The notes: generated from the letters alone by a model not told the origin. Counted from the first letter of the stretch, positions 15,135 to 24,033 are shown. The stretch: 25,400 nt of DNA from JBNJEL01 sp051745835 (GCA_051745835.1 JBNJEL010000020.1:1-25400); one strand, 5' to 3'. Numbers and translations are program-made.

Positions 15135-18100
15135 TTATTCTTCCTCCTTAGTCTCTACTGAAGTAGTAGGATAGATTGGTTGATTAATTACTGATAATAA
15201 CTTCTCTGCTGACTCTTGTAAGGCAAACTGCTTAAATTCATGAAAAGCTTTCTTATCCTCTAATCCTTCTTGGTATCTTAATGAATCTGCTAAATCTAAC
15301 TTCCGCTCAGCAGGATATAACTGGATAGTTCGCTCTCCTGCCTCTTGAATCCGAGTTAATAATCCCAGATCTTCTAAAATCCCCAGTCCAGCGGAGATAG
15401 TATTATCTCTAACTTCATTATCTAATCGCTGGCTAGTTCTAGTAGCTAACTCTTGATTGCTTAAGGTTAACTGCTGCTCTTTATCTTCACTCTGCCGCAG
15501 TATATAATAAAGCTGGACTAAAACTTCACGCTGCGGTGCCATACTATCTAAAATAAACTGATTAATCTTTACATCCTCACTACCAAATAACAGATGAATT
15601 CTGCCGGGCTTGCCATCTCTGCTAACTCGTCCACTCTGCTGATTAAACTCTGTTAAGTTAAAATTAAGATGATATAAGATAATATTGCGAATGTCAGGAA
15701 TATCTATCCCTTCACCAAAAGCACTAGTAGAAACAATAGCTCGCAGTTCACCAGAGCGAAATTTAGTCTCAACCTGGTTTCTATCGCGATTACTTAATCC
15801 CGCATTATAGAAAGCAATCTCATCTTTAAATTGTGGTAAGTTAGACCGTAGCTGATCGGCTAACTCAATACTTTTCTTACGACTATTAACATAGATAATA
15901 CTCTTCTCCCCTGACTTTAATACTCGTGTTAAATATTGATCTTTATCACTACAGTTGCGCTGATCTATAATCTCTAAATTCTGACGTACATGAGGGTCAA
16001 CAATTATCTGCTCAATTCCTAACAACTCCGTAATCTCTTGGGCTACCTGATCATTAGCCGTCGCTGTGACTGCTAAAGTCAAAGGATAATCTAATTGGTG
16101 GCTAAGTCGATCTAAACGTCGGTAAGCTGGTCGAAACGAAGTAGAAGACATACTGATATGATGACTCTCATCTACCACTAAAAAACCGATCTGATCTGTT
16201 AAGCTACTGAACTTATCTAAATGATACTCCAAAAACTCAGGTGTAGTTAAGATAATATCGGCTCTATTTTCTTGTAAAGCAGTCTTTAATTTCTCGCGTT
16301 CACCTACACTTAAAGAACCATTAGCCTTATAAATCTCTAATCCCAACGGTGCTAACTTAGCTTGCAGTGCTTCAAACTGATCATTAACTAAAGCGCGGAG
16401 AGGATAGAGAATTATCGTCATCTGCTCTTCAGCTAAAGCTTGCAACGCGGCATAACTTTGAAAGATAGCTGACTTACCGCGTCCAGTACCAAAGATTGCT
16501 AATGTATTATCTCCTGCTTCTAAGCTAGATAAAACTTCTTTCTGTTTAGCTCTAAAATCATAATCTCCCAATAAAGCAGTTCGTATCTCATCTAACAGCT
16601 GACTACGACTTAAACTCTCTAATTGATTTCTACGCAGCTGAGTTTCATAACTACTTACTTCATGCTGACAGCCCATCCGCTCAATAAAGATATTAACTCC
16701 TAAATTCTGCTCATCACCACCGGTTATTTCCGAAACCATAACGCGGTACTCAAAACCGACATCTAAGTAAGGAGCTAAGTAGTGAGCTAAATCAGCATTT
16801 AAATAGCCAAGCTGTTCTCCAGTTTTGGTCTCCACCTTGATAGCTGAAGAATCATACTCATTTTCTGGTTCACGCACTAGCTGCAGCATCTCACCTGCTG
16901 TTAATTCTTTAATCAGCTCTTGACGTCCGGCAAAAGTAACACCGACTATCTTAGTATAGAAGTTCTCCTCCTCACCAATTCCGCAGTAATAATCATCATT
17001 CAATACCTGATCAGACTTAGCAAATAACTCATCTACAAAAGAACGATGAGGAAACTTAATATCCTTAATATTAACCTGTAAGCGCTCTTCCCCTCGCCAG
17101 CAGTTTAAACCTAATCTACCAGCTATATCAATCCCATCTTGTTGACTTAACAGCCGCTCTCTATAATCAGCCATATTAAAACCGATACAGTCCACTGTTG
17201 TCCCTTGCTGATCACTAATAGTTAACTTTAAATGAGTATTATCATCACCTATAGTTCGAAAGCTTTCAATACTAATATCTCTAATAGCTAACTTAGGTTG
17301 GGGATTAGCCAATCCGAAAGGAGCTAAATAATTAATCTCATCAACTAATTTATGATCTAATTCAGCTATCTCTACCTCAGCGTCCACCTTCAAATATGGT
17401 TGTAAATCTTCTGTACTCATCTCTTTAGCAGCATATTGATTAATCTCTGCTCTAAACTCAGTTATATCTTCTTCAGCTATACTTAAACCTGCCGCTTGCT
17501 CATGACCACCGTAATTAGGTAGCAGATGAGCACTATTCTTAATTGCATGATAGATATTGAAGTTCTTAATACTTCGCGCCGAACCTTTACCCAGCCCGTC
17601 ATCATCAATTGCAATCATAATTGTTGGTCGATAGTACTTCTCTTGAATCCGCGAAGCAACTATTCCCACTACTCCGGAATGCCAGTTACGCGAAGCCAAA
17701 ACTAAAACTCTAGTCTCTTCTAAATCAATGCCCTCAATCATTCGCTCTGCTTCAGCCAAAATCTCCGCTTCAATATCTTGACGTTCTTGATTTATCTCAT
17801 CAAGCTTTTCAGCAATTCTAATTAACTGCTCTGGCTGGTCAGTCGTCAATAGTTCCAAAGCTAAGTCAGGATCTCCAATCCGACCCGCGGCATTAATTCT
17901 TGGTGCCAATAGATAGCCCACTCGTCCGGTAGTTAACTCCTTCTCACCTAATCCGATTACTTCCACTAACGCATCTAAACCTAAATTATAGGCATTATTG
18001 AGCAGTTCTAGACCATATTTAACAATAATTCGATTCTCATCAACTAATGATACTATATCTGCTACCGTTCCAACACTGACCAAATCCAAATACTGCTCTT

Positions 18101-18782
18101 TAATCTCTTGCTCAACTATATCTTCATCACGCCTAGCTAAAGCAGTAATTAACTTATAAGCAATTCCTACTCCACATAGTTCACGAAAAGGATAGTTACA
18201 CTCTTCTTGCTTAGCGTTAATAATTGCTGTAGCTTGCGGCACCCTATCAGGTACTTCGTGATGGTCAGTAATAATTACATCAATCCCTAATTGATTAGCT
18301 ACCTCGATTTCCTGATAATCACTAATTCCACAATCAACAGTAATTAATAGCTCAACACCTTGCTCAGCTAAATCTTCAATAGCTGCTTGATTTAAACCAT
18401 AACCTTCCTCTAATCTATTAGGCAGATGATAGAGCGGTTCCACCCCTAATTCTCTAAAATAATTGATCAATAAGGCAGTACTAGTAATTCCATCGACATC
18501 ATAATCACCAAAGATTCCAATCTGTTCTTGATTCTTAAGAGCCTGCTCAATCCGATTAACTGCTACTTTCATATCTTTAAATAAAAAAGGAGAGTGAAGG
18601 TCCTCTAAATCTATCTCTAAGAACTCCTCGATCTCATCTGTAGTAGTAAAACCGCGATTAATTAAGATTCGCGTTACTACTGGCGATATATTGAATTGAC
18701 TACTTAAACGCTCTACTTTTTCTTTATCTACTTGATCTAACTGCCATTCCTGCTCTAACATTAATCTTCTAACCTCCAACAT
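15135..18782 (-). CDS. recJ: RecJ exonuclease fused to HIRAN-like domain and RecQ-like SF2 helicase
   Basis: A single open frame of 1,215 residues, far longer than usual RecJ (about 560-800). The N-terminal half is a complete RecJ nuclease: DYDVDG (93-98), DCGI (150-153), DHH (173-175), DHHA1 region with NWHSGVVGIVASR and GGHEQAAG (425-432), then an OB-like domain to about residue 585. Residues 608-700 resemble a HIRAN domain: KIVGVTFAGR, LQLVREPENEYDSSAI and GEQLGYLNADLAHYL. From about 730 comes an SF2 helicase: Walker A as GTGRGKS (765-771), LYPLRALVNDQ, DESHH (871-875), AVTATA (904-909), and motif VI QQSGRVSRDGKPG (1048-1060), closest in style to RecQ. A good GGAGG site favours the ATG at 18761 (1,208 aa). 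RecJ degrades 5' single strands with RecQ help; here both would be one protein. Confidence 0.92.
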   Translation of the reverse strand: MLEVRRLMLEQEWQLDQVDKEKVERLSSQFNISPVVTRILINRGFTTTDEIEEFLEIDLEDLHSPFLFKDMKVAVNRIEQALKNQEQIGIFGDYDVDGITSTALLINYFRELGVEPLYHLPNRLEEGYGLNQAAIEDLAEQGVELLITVDCGISDYQEIEVANQLGIDVIITDHHEVPDRVPQATAIINAKQEECNYPFRELCGVGIAYKLITALARRDEDIVEQEIKEQYLDLVSVGTVADIVSLVDENRIIVKYGLELLNNAYNLGLDALVEVIGLGEKELTTGRVGYLLAPRINAAGRIGDPDLALELLTTDQPEQLIRIAEKLDEINQERQDIEAEILAEAERMIEGIDLEETRVLVLASRNWHSGVVGIVASRIQEKYYRPTIMIAIDDDGLGKGSARSIKNFNIYHAIKNSAHLLPNYGGHEQAAGLSIAEEDITEFRAEINQYAAKEMSTEDLQPYLKVDAEVEIAELDHKLVDEINYLAPFGLANPQPKLAIRDISIESFRTIGDDNTHLKLTISDQQGTTVDCIGFNMADYRERLLSQQDGIDIAGRLGLNCWRGEERLQVNIKDIKFPHRSFVDELFAKSDQVLNDDYYCGIGEEENFYTKIVGVTFAGRQELIKELTAGEMLQLVREPENEYDSSAIKVETKTGEQLGYLNADLAHYLAPYLDVGFEYRVMVSEITGGDEQNLGVNIFIERMGCQHEVSSYETQLRRNQLESLSRSQLLDEIRTALLGDYDFRAKQKEVLSSLEAGDNTLAIFGTGRGKSAIFQSYAALQALAEEQMTIILYPLRALVNDQFEALQAKLAPLGLEIYKANGSLSVGEREKLKTALQENRADIILTTPEFLEYHLDKFSSLTDQIGFLVVDESHHISMSSTSFRPAYRRLDRLSHQLDYPLTLAVTATANDQVAQEITELLGIEQIIVDPHVRQNLEIIDQRNCSDKDQYLTRVLKSGEKSIIYVNSRKKSIELADQLRSNLPQFKDEIAFYNAGLSNRDRNQVETKFRSGELRAIVSTSAFGEGIDIPDIRNIILYHLNFNLTEFNQQSGRVSRDGKPGRIHLLFGSEDVKINQFILDSMAPQREVLVQLYYILRQSEDKEQQLTLSNQELATRTSQRLDNEVRDNTISAGLGILEDLGLLTRIQEAGERTIQLYPAERKLDLADSLRYQEGLEDKKAFHEFKQFALQESAEKLLSVINQPIYPTTSVETKEEE

Positions 18783-18824
18783 CGATAAAACTTAACTTAC
18801 TAAATCCTTTTTAATAGTTCTAGA

Positions 18825-19187
18825 TTAGCCTCCAATCTCCTGCTCTAAATCTTCCTTTACCTTACTTTGAGTATTAGAACCTTCATTAACTGAGATAACT
18901 GGCTCTTCTTCGGTCTCTATCTTAGCTTCTAAATCAGTTAATTTAGATTCCAATTCTCGAATCTTATCTCGCTTACGCTTAAGCTTCATCTGCCATTGAA
19001 TATAACGTACTAAACCAAACAATCCCGCTGATAAAGCACCCAAAATAGCCGCGGACAAAATCACAACTACTAATGAAGTCTCAAACTGCCAAGCAAATAA
19101 GATAATTGAAACAGTAGTCGCATTCTGAATAGCAAAAATAGCTACAAATAGAGCAAATACTAACGCTAACACTAATATAATCTGCAC
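18825..19187 (-). CDS. LapA-domain (DUF1049) membrane protein
   Basis: A 120-residue small membrane protein. Two transmembrane segments lie at about residues 2-24 and 38-62, with the LapA signature of IFAIQNATTVSIILFAWQFE between and around them, then a charged coiled coil (about 66-96) facing the cytoplasm. E. coli LapA acts with LapB in controlling lipopolysaccharide synthesis, but that role cannot be transferred to a Gram-positive lineage by name alone. B. subtilis has a similar small protein (YrvD) next to recJ, so the position is conserved. The start codon is GTG after GGGAG. Function here is unknown; a membrane scaffold is a guess. Confidence 0.8.
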   Translation of the reverse strand: MQIILVLALVFALFVAIFAIQNATTVSIILFAWQFETSLVVVILSAAILGALSAGLFGLVRYIQWQMKLKRKRDKIRELESKLTDLEAKIETEEEPVISVNEGSNTQSKVKEDLEQEIGG

Positions 19188-19200
19188 CCTAACTCCCTCC

Positions 19201-20883
19201 TTAAAATCTCCCTGAACGCAGAATAGAAATCACTAGCCATAATCCCAAAAATCCAGCCAACAAAAAACCACTCAAACCGATTGTCGGAAACCCTAAGATC
19301 ATTGGACCTTTCTCCAACTGCATAATATAGGATGAACCGACTATCAACGCACTAATAATTAATGAAATAGAGAGTCGATTAGTAACTATATCTAACTTAG
19401 AAATTAACTTCTCTAAGCTAACATGCTTTAATTCAATTCTTAGGTCTTGATTTTCTAACAACCGCAATATTCTCTCTAACTGACGTGGAGCATTAATTAA
19501 AAAATTATATAATTCTCGTCCATCACTCACCAATTCTTTAAATAAGTTCTGGGGACTGAACTTACGCCGTAATAAGCGGTAGGCAAAAGGTTTAGCTACG
19601 GAGAAGATATTGAACTTAGGATTCAATTTAGCCCCTACGCTCTCAATCGTCATCAAAGCCTTACCTAATAAGATAAAGTCCGAAGGTAGTTCAATTCCAT
19701 ACTTTAAAGATAGCTCCATTATCTGATTAATAACTTGACTAATATCGATCTCTTCTAAGTTAGCCTCATAGTAATAATCTAATAATTCAGCTAATTCCTG
19801 CTTAAGACCACGTCGATCAATACGATCTGTAACCATTCCTAGCTGTAATAATTTCTTGACTATACGGTCTAAATCTTGATCAATAATTGCTAAGAAAAGA
19901 TCAGCGATCTCAGTCATCGTATCAGAATCTATCCGCCCGACTACTCCAAAATCAATAAAAGCTAACTGCTCTTTAGGAGTTACTAAGATATTACCGGGGT
20001 GGGGATCACCATGAAAGAGTCCATCAACTAATACCTGTTTCATGAATGACTCAGCGCCCTTCCGAGCTAACTGCTGACAATCAACCTCTGTTTTTTGAGG
20101 ACAGATCTGACTAATCTTAGTTCCAGCTACATACTCTAAAGTCAATAATCGCTGACTACTATACTCCCAATAAACTTGTGGAATCTTAATCTGGGGATCA
20201 TCACTGAAGTTATTACGAAAGTGATCAGTATTACGACCTTCAATCTGATAATTAAGTTCTTTAGTAATCATTCGTTTAAATTCTTCGGCAATCTCTACCG
20301 GATCGACAAAGTGATCCACAAAAACTCTATTTTTAAGAATAGTGGCTAGATTAAAGATAATATCTAAATCAGATTCTATTGTTTCTTGAATCTCAGGACG
20401 CTGAACCTTAATCACAACCTCTTCACCACTTTGAAGCTTAGCTTGATGAACCTGTCCAATTGAGGCTGCCGCTAAAGGTTCGTGATCTATAGAAGCAAAT
20501 AGATCATCTGGCGGCTGATCTAACTCATCTTCTAACTGTTCTACTACTAAATCAAAAGAGAAGGGAGGCACTTCATCTTGTAACTTAGTTAGCTCTGTAA
20601 TATACTCCTGAGGAATTAAATCGGGGCGAGTACTTAATAGCTGTCCTAACTTAATAAAGGTAGGTCCTAACTCTTCTAAGGTTAATCTTACTCTCTCCGC
20701 CCGCGATAATTCTGCTGTCGACTGAGAATGGTCTAATTTAAATCTGCGGCTTAAAGGAATAAATTGTAATAAGTCTAAACTATCAATTAGATAACCAAAG
20801 CCATTCCTAATTAATACTTCAGCTATCTTACGATAACGTTGGATATGTCGATAACGACGATTTAAACCTCGCAGTCCTAACAT
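19201..20883 (-). CDS. ABC1/UbiB/AarF family atypical kinase-like protein
   Basis: A 560-residue protein of the UbiB/ADCK family. The family signature KLGQLLSTRPDLIPQEY (78-94, with the KxGQ motif), the alanine-rich nucleotide loop LAAASIGQVHQA in place of a glycine-rich loop, K159 in VVIKVQRP, the catalytic loop HGDPHPGN (291-298) and DFG (311-313) are all intact. Two transmembrane helices close the chain (about 506-525 and 535-555). Members act as ATPases in ubiquinone or other isoprenoid-lipid handling; no quinone genes are nearby, so the substrate is open. It sits 18 nt after a DUF456 protein and before a LapA-domain protein, so three consecutive genes encode membrane proteins. The ribosome site (GGTG) is weak. 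Confidence 0.92.
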   Translation of the reverse strand: MLGLRGLNRRYRHIQRYRKIAEVLIRNGFGYLIDSLDLLQFIPLSRRFKLDHSQSTAELSRAERVRLTLEELGPTFIKLGQLLSTRPDLIPQEYITELTKLQDEVPPFSFDLVVEQLEDELDQPPDDLFASIDHEPLAAASIGQVHQAKLQSGEEVVIKVQRPEIQETIESDLDIIFNLATILKNRVFVDHFVDPVEIAEEFKRMITKELNYQIEGRNTDHFRNNFSDDPQIKIPQVYWEYSSQRLLTLEYVAGTKISQICPQKTEVDCQQLARKGAESFMKQVLVDGLFHGDPHPGNILVTPKEQLAFIDFGVVGRIDSDTMTEIADLFLAIIDQDLDRIVKKLLQLGMVTDRIDRRGLKQELAELLDYYYEANLEEIDISQVINQIMELSLKYGIELPSDFILLGKALMTIESVGAKLNPKFNIFSVAKPFAYRLLRRKFSPQNLFKELVSDGRELYNFLINAPRQLERILRLLENQDLRIELKHVSLEKLISKLDIVTNRLSISLIISALIVGSSYIMQLEKGPMILGFPTIGLSGFLLAGFLGLWLVISILRSGRF

Positions 20884-20901
20884 CTACTTTCACCATCCTC
20901 A

Positions 20902-21372
20902 CTACAAGATCCTACTAATCAATAGGCTCGCCATCACTAACGAAATAATAAAAGCAAATAAGGAGCCCCCCGCTGCTCCAATTAAGGCCCCTAGTCCTGT
21001 TCTAACCGCTTCTTGAAATCTCTTACCTAATAATAGTTCAATTACTATACTTCCCAAAATTAGTCCTAAAAAGATACCTACTGGGCCTAAGATTACTGCT
21101 CCTAAGATACCACCACTAATCGAACCTATAACACCATAACGACTAGCCCCAAACTGTTTAGCTCCAATTACACTAAGAAGATACTCTAAACTCTCTGCTA
21201 AAATACTAAGTCCTATTAATCCTAAGATTAAATTAACTGAAATTAATTGAAATTGATTAATCAAACCAAAGATTAAAGCTGCAATCACTATAATAGGTGT
21301 CCCTGGCAGTACAGGTAGCAACGTACCTGCTACTCCTAAAATTGTCATCAGAATAACTACTATCTTACTCAC
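20902..21372 (-). CDS. DUF456 family membrane protein
   Basis: A 156-residue, very hydrophobic protein with about five membrane segments and glycine-rich turns (GTLLPVLPGTPIIVIAAL near the start; GVIGSISGGILGAVILGPVG in the middle), which are hallmarks of DUF456. No catalytic residues or known activity. It starts with GTG inside the end of the upstream coiled-coil gene (8-base overlap, GTGAGTAA), pointing to translational coupling, and is followed by the UbiB-like gene. The shared transcription suggests a common membrane or envelope role, which remains inference. Confidence 0.85.
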   Translation of the reverse strand: MSKIVVILMTILGVAGTLLPVLPGTPIIVIAALIFGLINQFQLISVNLILGLIGLSILAESLEYLLSVIGAKQFGASRYGVIGSISGGILGAVILGPVGIFLGLILGSIVIELLLGKRFQEAVRTGLGALIGAAGGSLFAFIISLVMASLLISRIL

Positions 21373-21718
21373 CGATCTCAGTAATACTATCTGATGATTG
21401 ATTACTATTTTGCAGCTCCTTAATCTCTTCTTGTAATGCTTTAATCTCTAACTCTAAGTCTCTAACTTTATCTTTAAGTTCTGTTATCTCCTGGTCATTC
21501 TTAAAATCAATCTGATCAATTGTTTCCTTGATCTTCTGACGACGATTCTCTGTCTCCTCTTCTACCATCGCTACCAAATCATCTATAATCGCTTCTGCTT
21601 CTTGTTGATTAAGTCGACCTTGTTTAACTAACTCATCTACTAATTCTTGCACTTTATCCTTGGTAAATAACATAGCTCCTAACCCAGTAGCTAATGTCTT
21701 CTTAAATAGATCTAACAT
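21365..21718 (-). CDS. Phasin-like coiled-coil protein
   Basis: A 117-residue protein with an N-terminal amphipathic or weakly hydrophobic segment (LFKKTLATGLGAMLFTKDKV) followed by the helical stretch VQELVDELVKQGRLNQQEAE and a long coiled coil (about residues 70-104). This pattern matches the small proteins annotated as phasin-family or PHA-granule regulator-like in many Bacillota, where granule function is usually not shown. No polyhydroxyalkanoate genes are present here. It is the first gene of the long operon that continues through DUF456, UbiB-like, LapA and recJ. The start has a strong AAGGAGGG site. A structural or membrane-surface role is more likely than enzymatic activity. Confidence 0.72.
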   Translation of the reverse strand: MLDLFKKTLATGLGAMLFTKDKVQELVDELVKQGRLNQQEAEAIIDDLVAMVEEETENRRQKIKETIDQIDFKNDQEITELKDKVRDLELEIKALQEEIKELQNSNQSSDSITEIGE

Positions 21719-21768
21719 CTTAATCCCTCCTTGAATTAGTAGTTATTGAATCACTTTTAGTTTACCTC

Positions 21769-21798
21769 ATTATACCATAGCTTAGTCAAGATTACCAA
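21769..21798 (-). promoter_or_regulatory. Promoter of the phasin-like to hemZ operon
   Basis: TTGGTA (21793-21798), 18-nt spacer, and TATAAT (21769-21774) preceded by an extended -10 TG on the minus strand. It is the only good promoter seen before a run of nine closely packed genes. A TTGACT within the spacer is too close to the -10 to serve as a -35. Confidence 0.75.
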
Positions 21799-21805
21799 CT
21801 ACAGT

Positions 21806-21840
21806 AAATAAAAAAACCACCCTAAAATTTAGGATGGCTA
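21806..21840 (-). terminator. Terminator after secF
   Basis: On the minus strand a 10-bp stem with two G-U pairs and a 5-nt loop is followed by seven T residues. It begins about 10 bases after the secF stop and separates the sec unit from the next operon. Confidence 0.88.
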
Positions 21841-21850
21841 ACTAATATAT

Positions 21851-22714
21851 CTATTCTCTTTTTCGTCTCTGCCACGCATTAATCTCAACTAAGACAGGAC
21901 TCGCTACAAAGATAGAAGAATAAGTACCTGACAAAATACCAATTAATAATGCTAACATAAAGGGCTTAATTGTAGACCCCCCTAAAATCAAGATTGCTAC
22001 GATCGAGACTAAGGTAGTTAATGAAGTATTAATCGATCGTGGTAAAGTATCTACAACAGCTTGATTATTTAACTGAGCAAATGTCTCTTGATTTCGTAAT
22101 TGAATTGTCTCTCGTACCCGATCAAAGATAACAATAGTATCATTAATCGAATAACCAACTACAGTTAGTAAAGCTGCTATAAAAGCATTATTAACTTCAG
22201 TACCTAATAGCGAGAAACTTCCAACTACAATTAATATATCATGAATCAAAGCAATAATTGCTGCAATAGCAAACTTAAATTCAAATCTAAAACTAATATA
22301 GAGAATAATTGCTATCGCTGCTATCAATAAAGCCCAAAAAGCCTTACTCTTAAGCTCGGCTCCAATTGTAGGTCCTACCATCTCCGTGCGTAACATCTCA
22401 GCCGAAGAATATTCCCCTTTAATTTCCGATTGAAGATTAGAAATCTGATCCTGTTCTAATTTAACAGTCCGAATTAAGATACTCTGGTCTCCAGTCTCCT
22501 GGACGACACTTTTCTCATTTAAATTAAATTCAGTTAGTATATCCCTAATCTCTCCTGTACCCACCTGCTGCTCAAAAGTAAATTCCATCAATGTTCCACC
22601 AGCAAAATCAATTCCTAGATTCAATCCTTGAACAACTAATGAACCAATTCCAACACAGATAATTAAGAGTGATATAAGAAACCATGTTTTTCGTTTACCA
22701 ATAATATCCAACAC
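21851..22714 (-). CDS. secF: Protein translocase subunit SecF
   Basis: A 287-residue RND-family accessory subunit of the Sec translocon that uses the proton or sodium gradient to help late steps of export. The N-terminal helix is followed by the hallmark NLGIDFAGGTLMEF (D36), a short extracytoplasmic domain (about 45-130), and five further helices including the conserved GYSINDTIVIFDRVRE segment. Length is normal for a separate SecF; B. subtilis instead has a fused SecDF. The start is GTG, 2 nt after the secD stop, with the GGAGG site overlapping that stop, so the two are coupled. Confidence 0.96.
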   Translation of the reverse strand: MLDIIGKRKTWFLISLLIICVGIGSLVVQGLNLGIDFAGGTLMEFTFEQQVGTGEIRDILTEFNLNEKSVVQETGDQSILIRTVKLEQDQISNLQSEIKGEYSSAEMLRTEMVGPTIGAELKSKAFWALLIAAIAIILYISFRFEFKFAIAAIIALIHDILIVVGSFSLLGTEVNNAFIAALLTVVGYSINDTIVIFDRVRETIQLRNQETFAQLNNQAVVDTLPRSINTSLTTLVSIVAILILGGSTIKPFMLALLIGILSGTYSSIFVASPVLVEINAWQRRKRE

Positions 22715-22716
22715 AA

Positions 22717-23940
22717 TTACCTCCTTGCCCGGCCAAAAGCACCTTGACCCTGTAATAAATTAGCATCTAATAGTAGATCAACTAAAGTTCTTGTAACTAT
22801 AATAGCAGTGAACATACTTGCTAGAATACCGATACTTAATGTAATTGCAAAACCTCGAATTGTACCGGTGCCAAAGTAAGCTAAGATTCCAGCGGTAATT
22901 AAAGTTGTAATATTAGAATCAAAGATAGTCTTATAGGCACGTTCAAAACCTGCTTTAACAGCCGCGCGCATTGTCTTACCTTTACCTAGCTCCTCTTTAA
23001 TTCGTTCAAAGATAATAATATTAGCATCTACCGCCATTCCAATTGATAGGATCAAGCCACCAATACCTGGCAGTGTCAATGTAGCATTTAAACCAGCCAA
23101 CGTTCCTAAAACTAAGATACCATAAAACCCTAATGCTGCTGTAGCAACTATACCTGAAATTCGATATAGGATAATCATTAAACCTGCTACTAAACCAAGC
23201 CCAATTAATCCTGCTATAATACTCTGATCTATAGAACGAGAACCTAAAGTAGGGCCAATCGTACGATTTTCAATTACTTCTACCGGCATCGGCAGTGAAC
23301 CTGCTCGCAGCAAAAGAGCATCCTGTTGAGCTTCTTCTAAATTATTATATCCTGTAATAACTCCACTACCTTCTGAAATTTTATTTTGCACCATTGGATT
23401 AGTCAATAATTCATCATCTAAGTAAATAGATATTCTTTGGTTGACATGCTTCTCTGTAATAGCAGCAAACTTATCCTTCCCCTCATTATCTAACTTAAAT
23501 TGAATCACCGGTCGATTAAATTGACCACCATATGTTGCCTGAGCATCAACTAACCGAGCCCCAGTCATAACTACCTCTCCCTCAGGACTCTTAAATTTTA
23601 ACTGAGCTGTCTTACCAATTGTTTCAATCGCCTGATTAGGATTATCAACTCCCGGCAATTCAACAATCACCCGTTTGTTTCCTTCACGTTGAATTGTTGG
23701 TTCGGTTAATCCCATCTGATTTACCCGACGATTAATCACACTTGTTATTCGCTGCATTGCATCATTATCAACCTTACTTTGATCAGTAGGTTGAGCTTCA
23801 AGAACGATATGTGTTCCTCCTTGTAAATCCAAACCTAAATTAATTGCTTGATTAATTGGAAATAAAAAGTAAGCTGCAATAGCCACGACTGCTATAATTC
23901 CAATTAACTTAGTTAATCTCTTCTGTTTATACCCCATCAA
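22717..23940 (-). CDS. secD: Protein translocase subunit SecD
   Basis: A 407-residue partner of SecF. It has an N-terminal helix (about 10-28), the signature NLGLDLQGGTH (34-44, D38), a P1-type extracytoplasmic domain (about 45-235) and five C-terminal helices with GMAVDANIIIFERIKEEL, the SecD counterpart of the SecF motif. The extracytoplasmic region is short compared with E. coli SecD (615 aa), as is common in Bacillota. The frame opens with TTG at 23940; an ATG at 23937 is equally close to the AAGGAG site and is more likely the true start. It is transcribed from a perfect consensus promoter. Confidence 0.96.
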   Translation of the reverse strand: MMGYKQKRLTKLIGIIAVVAIAAYFLFPINQAINLGLDLQGGTHIVLEAQPTDQSKVDNDAMQRITSVINRRVNQMGLTEPTIQREGNKRVIVELPGVDNPNQAIETIGKTAQLKFKSPEGEVVMTGARLVDAQATYGGQFNRPVIQFKLDNEGKDKFAAITEKHVNQRISIYLDDELLTNPMVQNKISEGSGVITGYNNLEEAQQDALLLRAGSLPMPVEVIENRTIGPTLGSRSIDQSIIAGLIGLGLVAGLMIILYRISGIVATAALGFYGILVLGTLAGLNATLTLPGIGGLILSIGMAVDANIIIFERIKEELGKGKTMRAAVKAGFERAYKTIFDSNITTLITAGILAYFGTGTIRGFAITLSIGILASMFTAIIVTRTLVDLLLDANLLQGQGAFGRARR

Positions 23941-23988
23941 CCTAACTCTCCTTTCTGATAATCTAACGCTATTAGTTCAACACTTTAT

Positions 23989-24017
23989 ATTATATCTTCT
24001 TAATTAAGGCTTGTCAA
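23989..24017 (-). promoter_or_regulatory. Consensus promoter of secD-secF
   Basis: TTGACA (24012-24017), 17-nt spacer, TATAAT (23989-23994) on the minus strand: a full match to the sigma-A consensus. It lies about 50 nt before the secD start. Confidence 0.9.
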
Positions 24018-24033
24018 TTAGAACCAATTTTAA

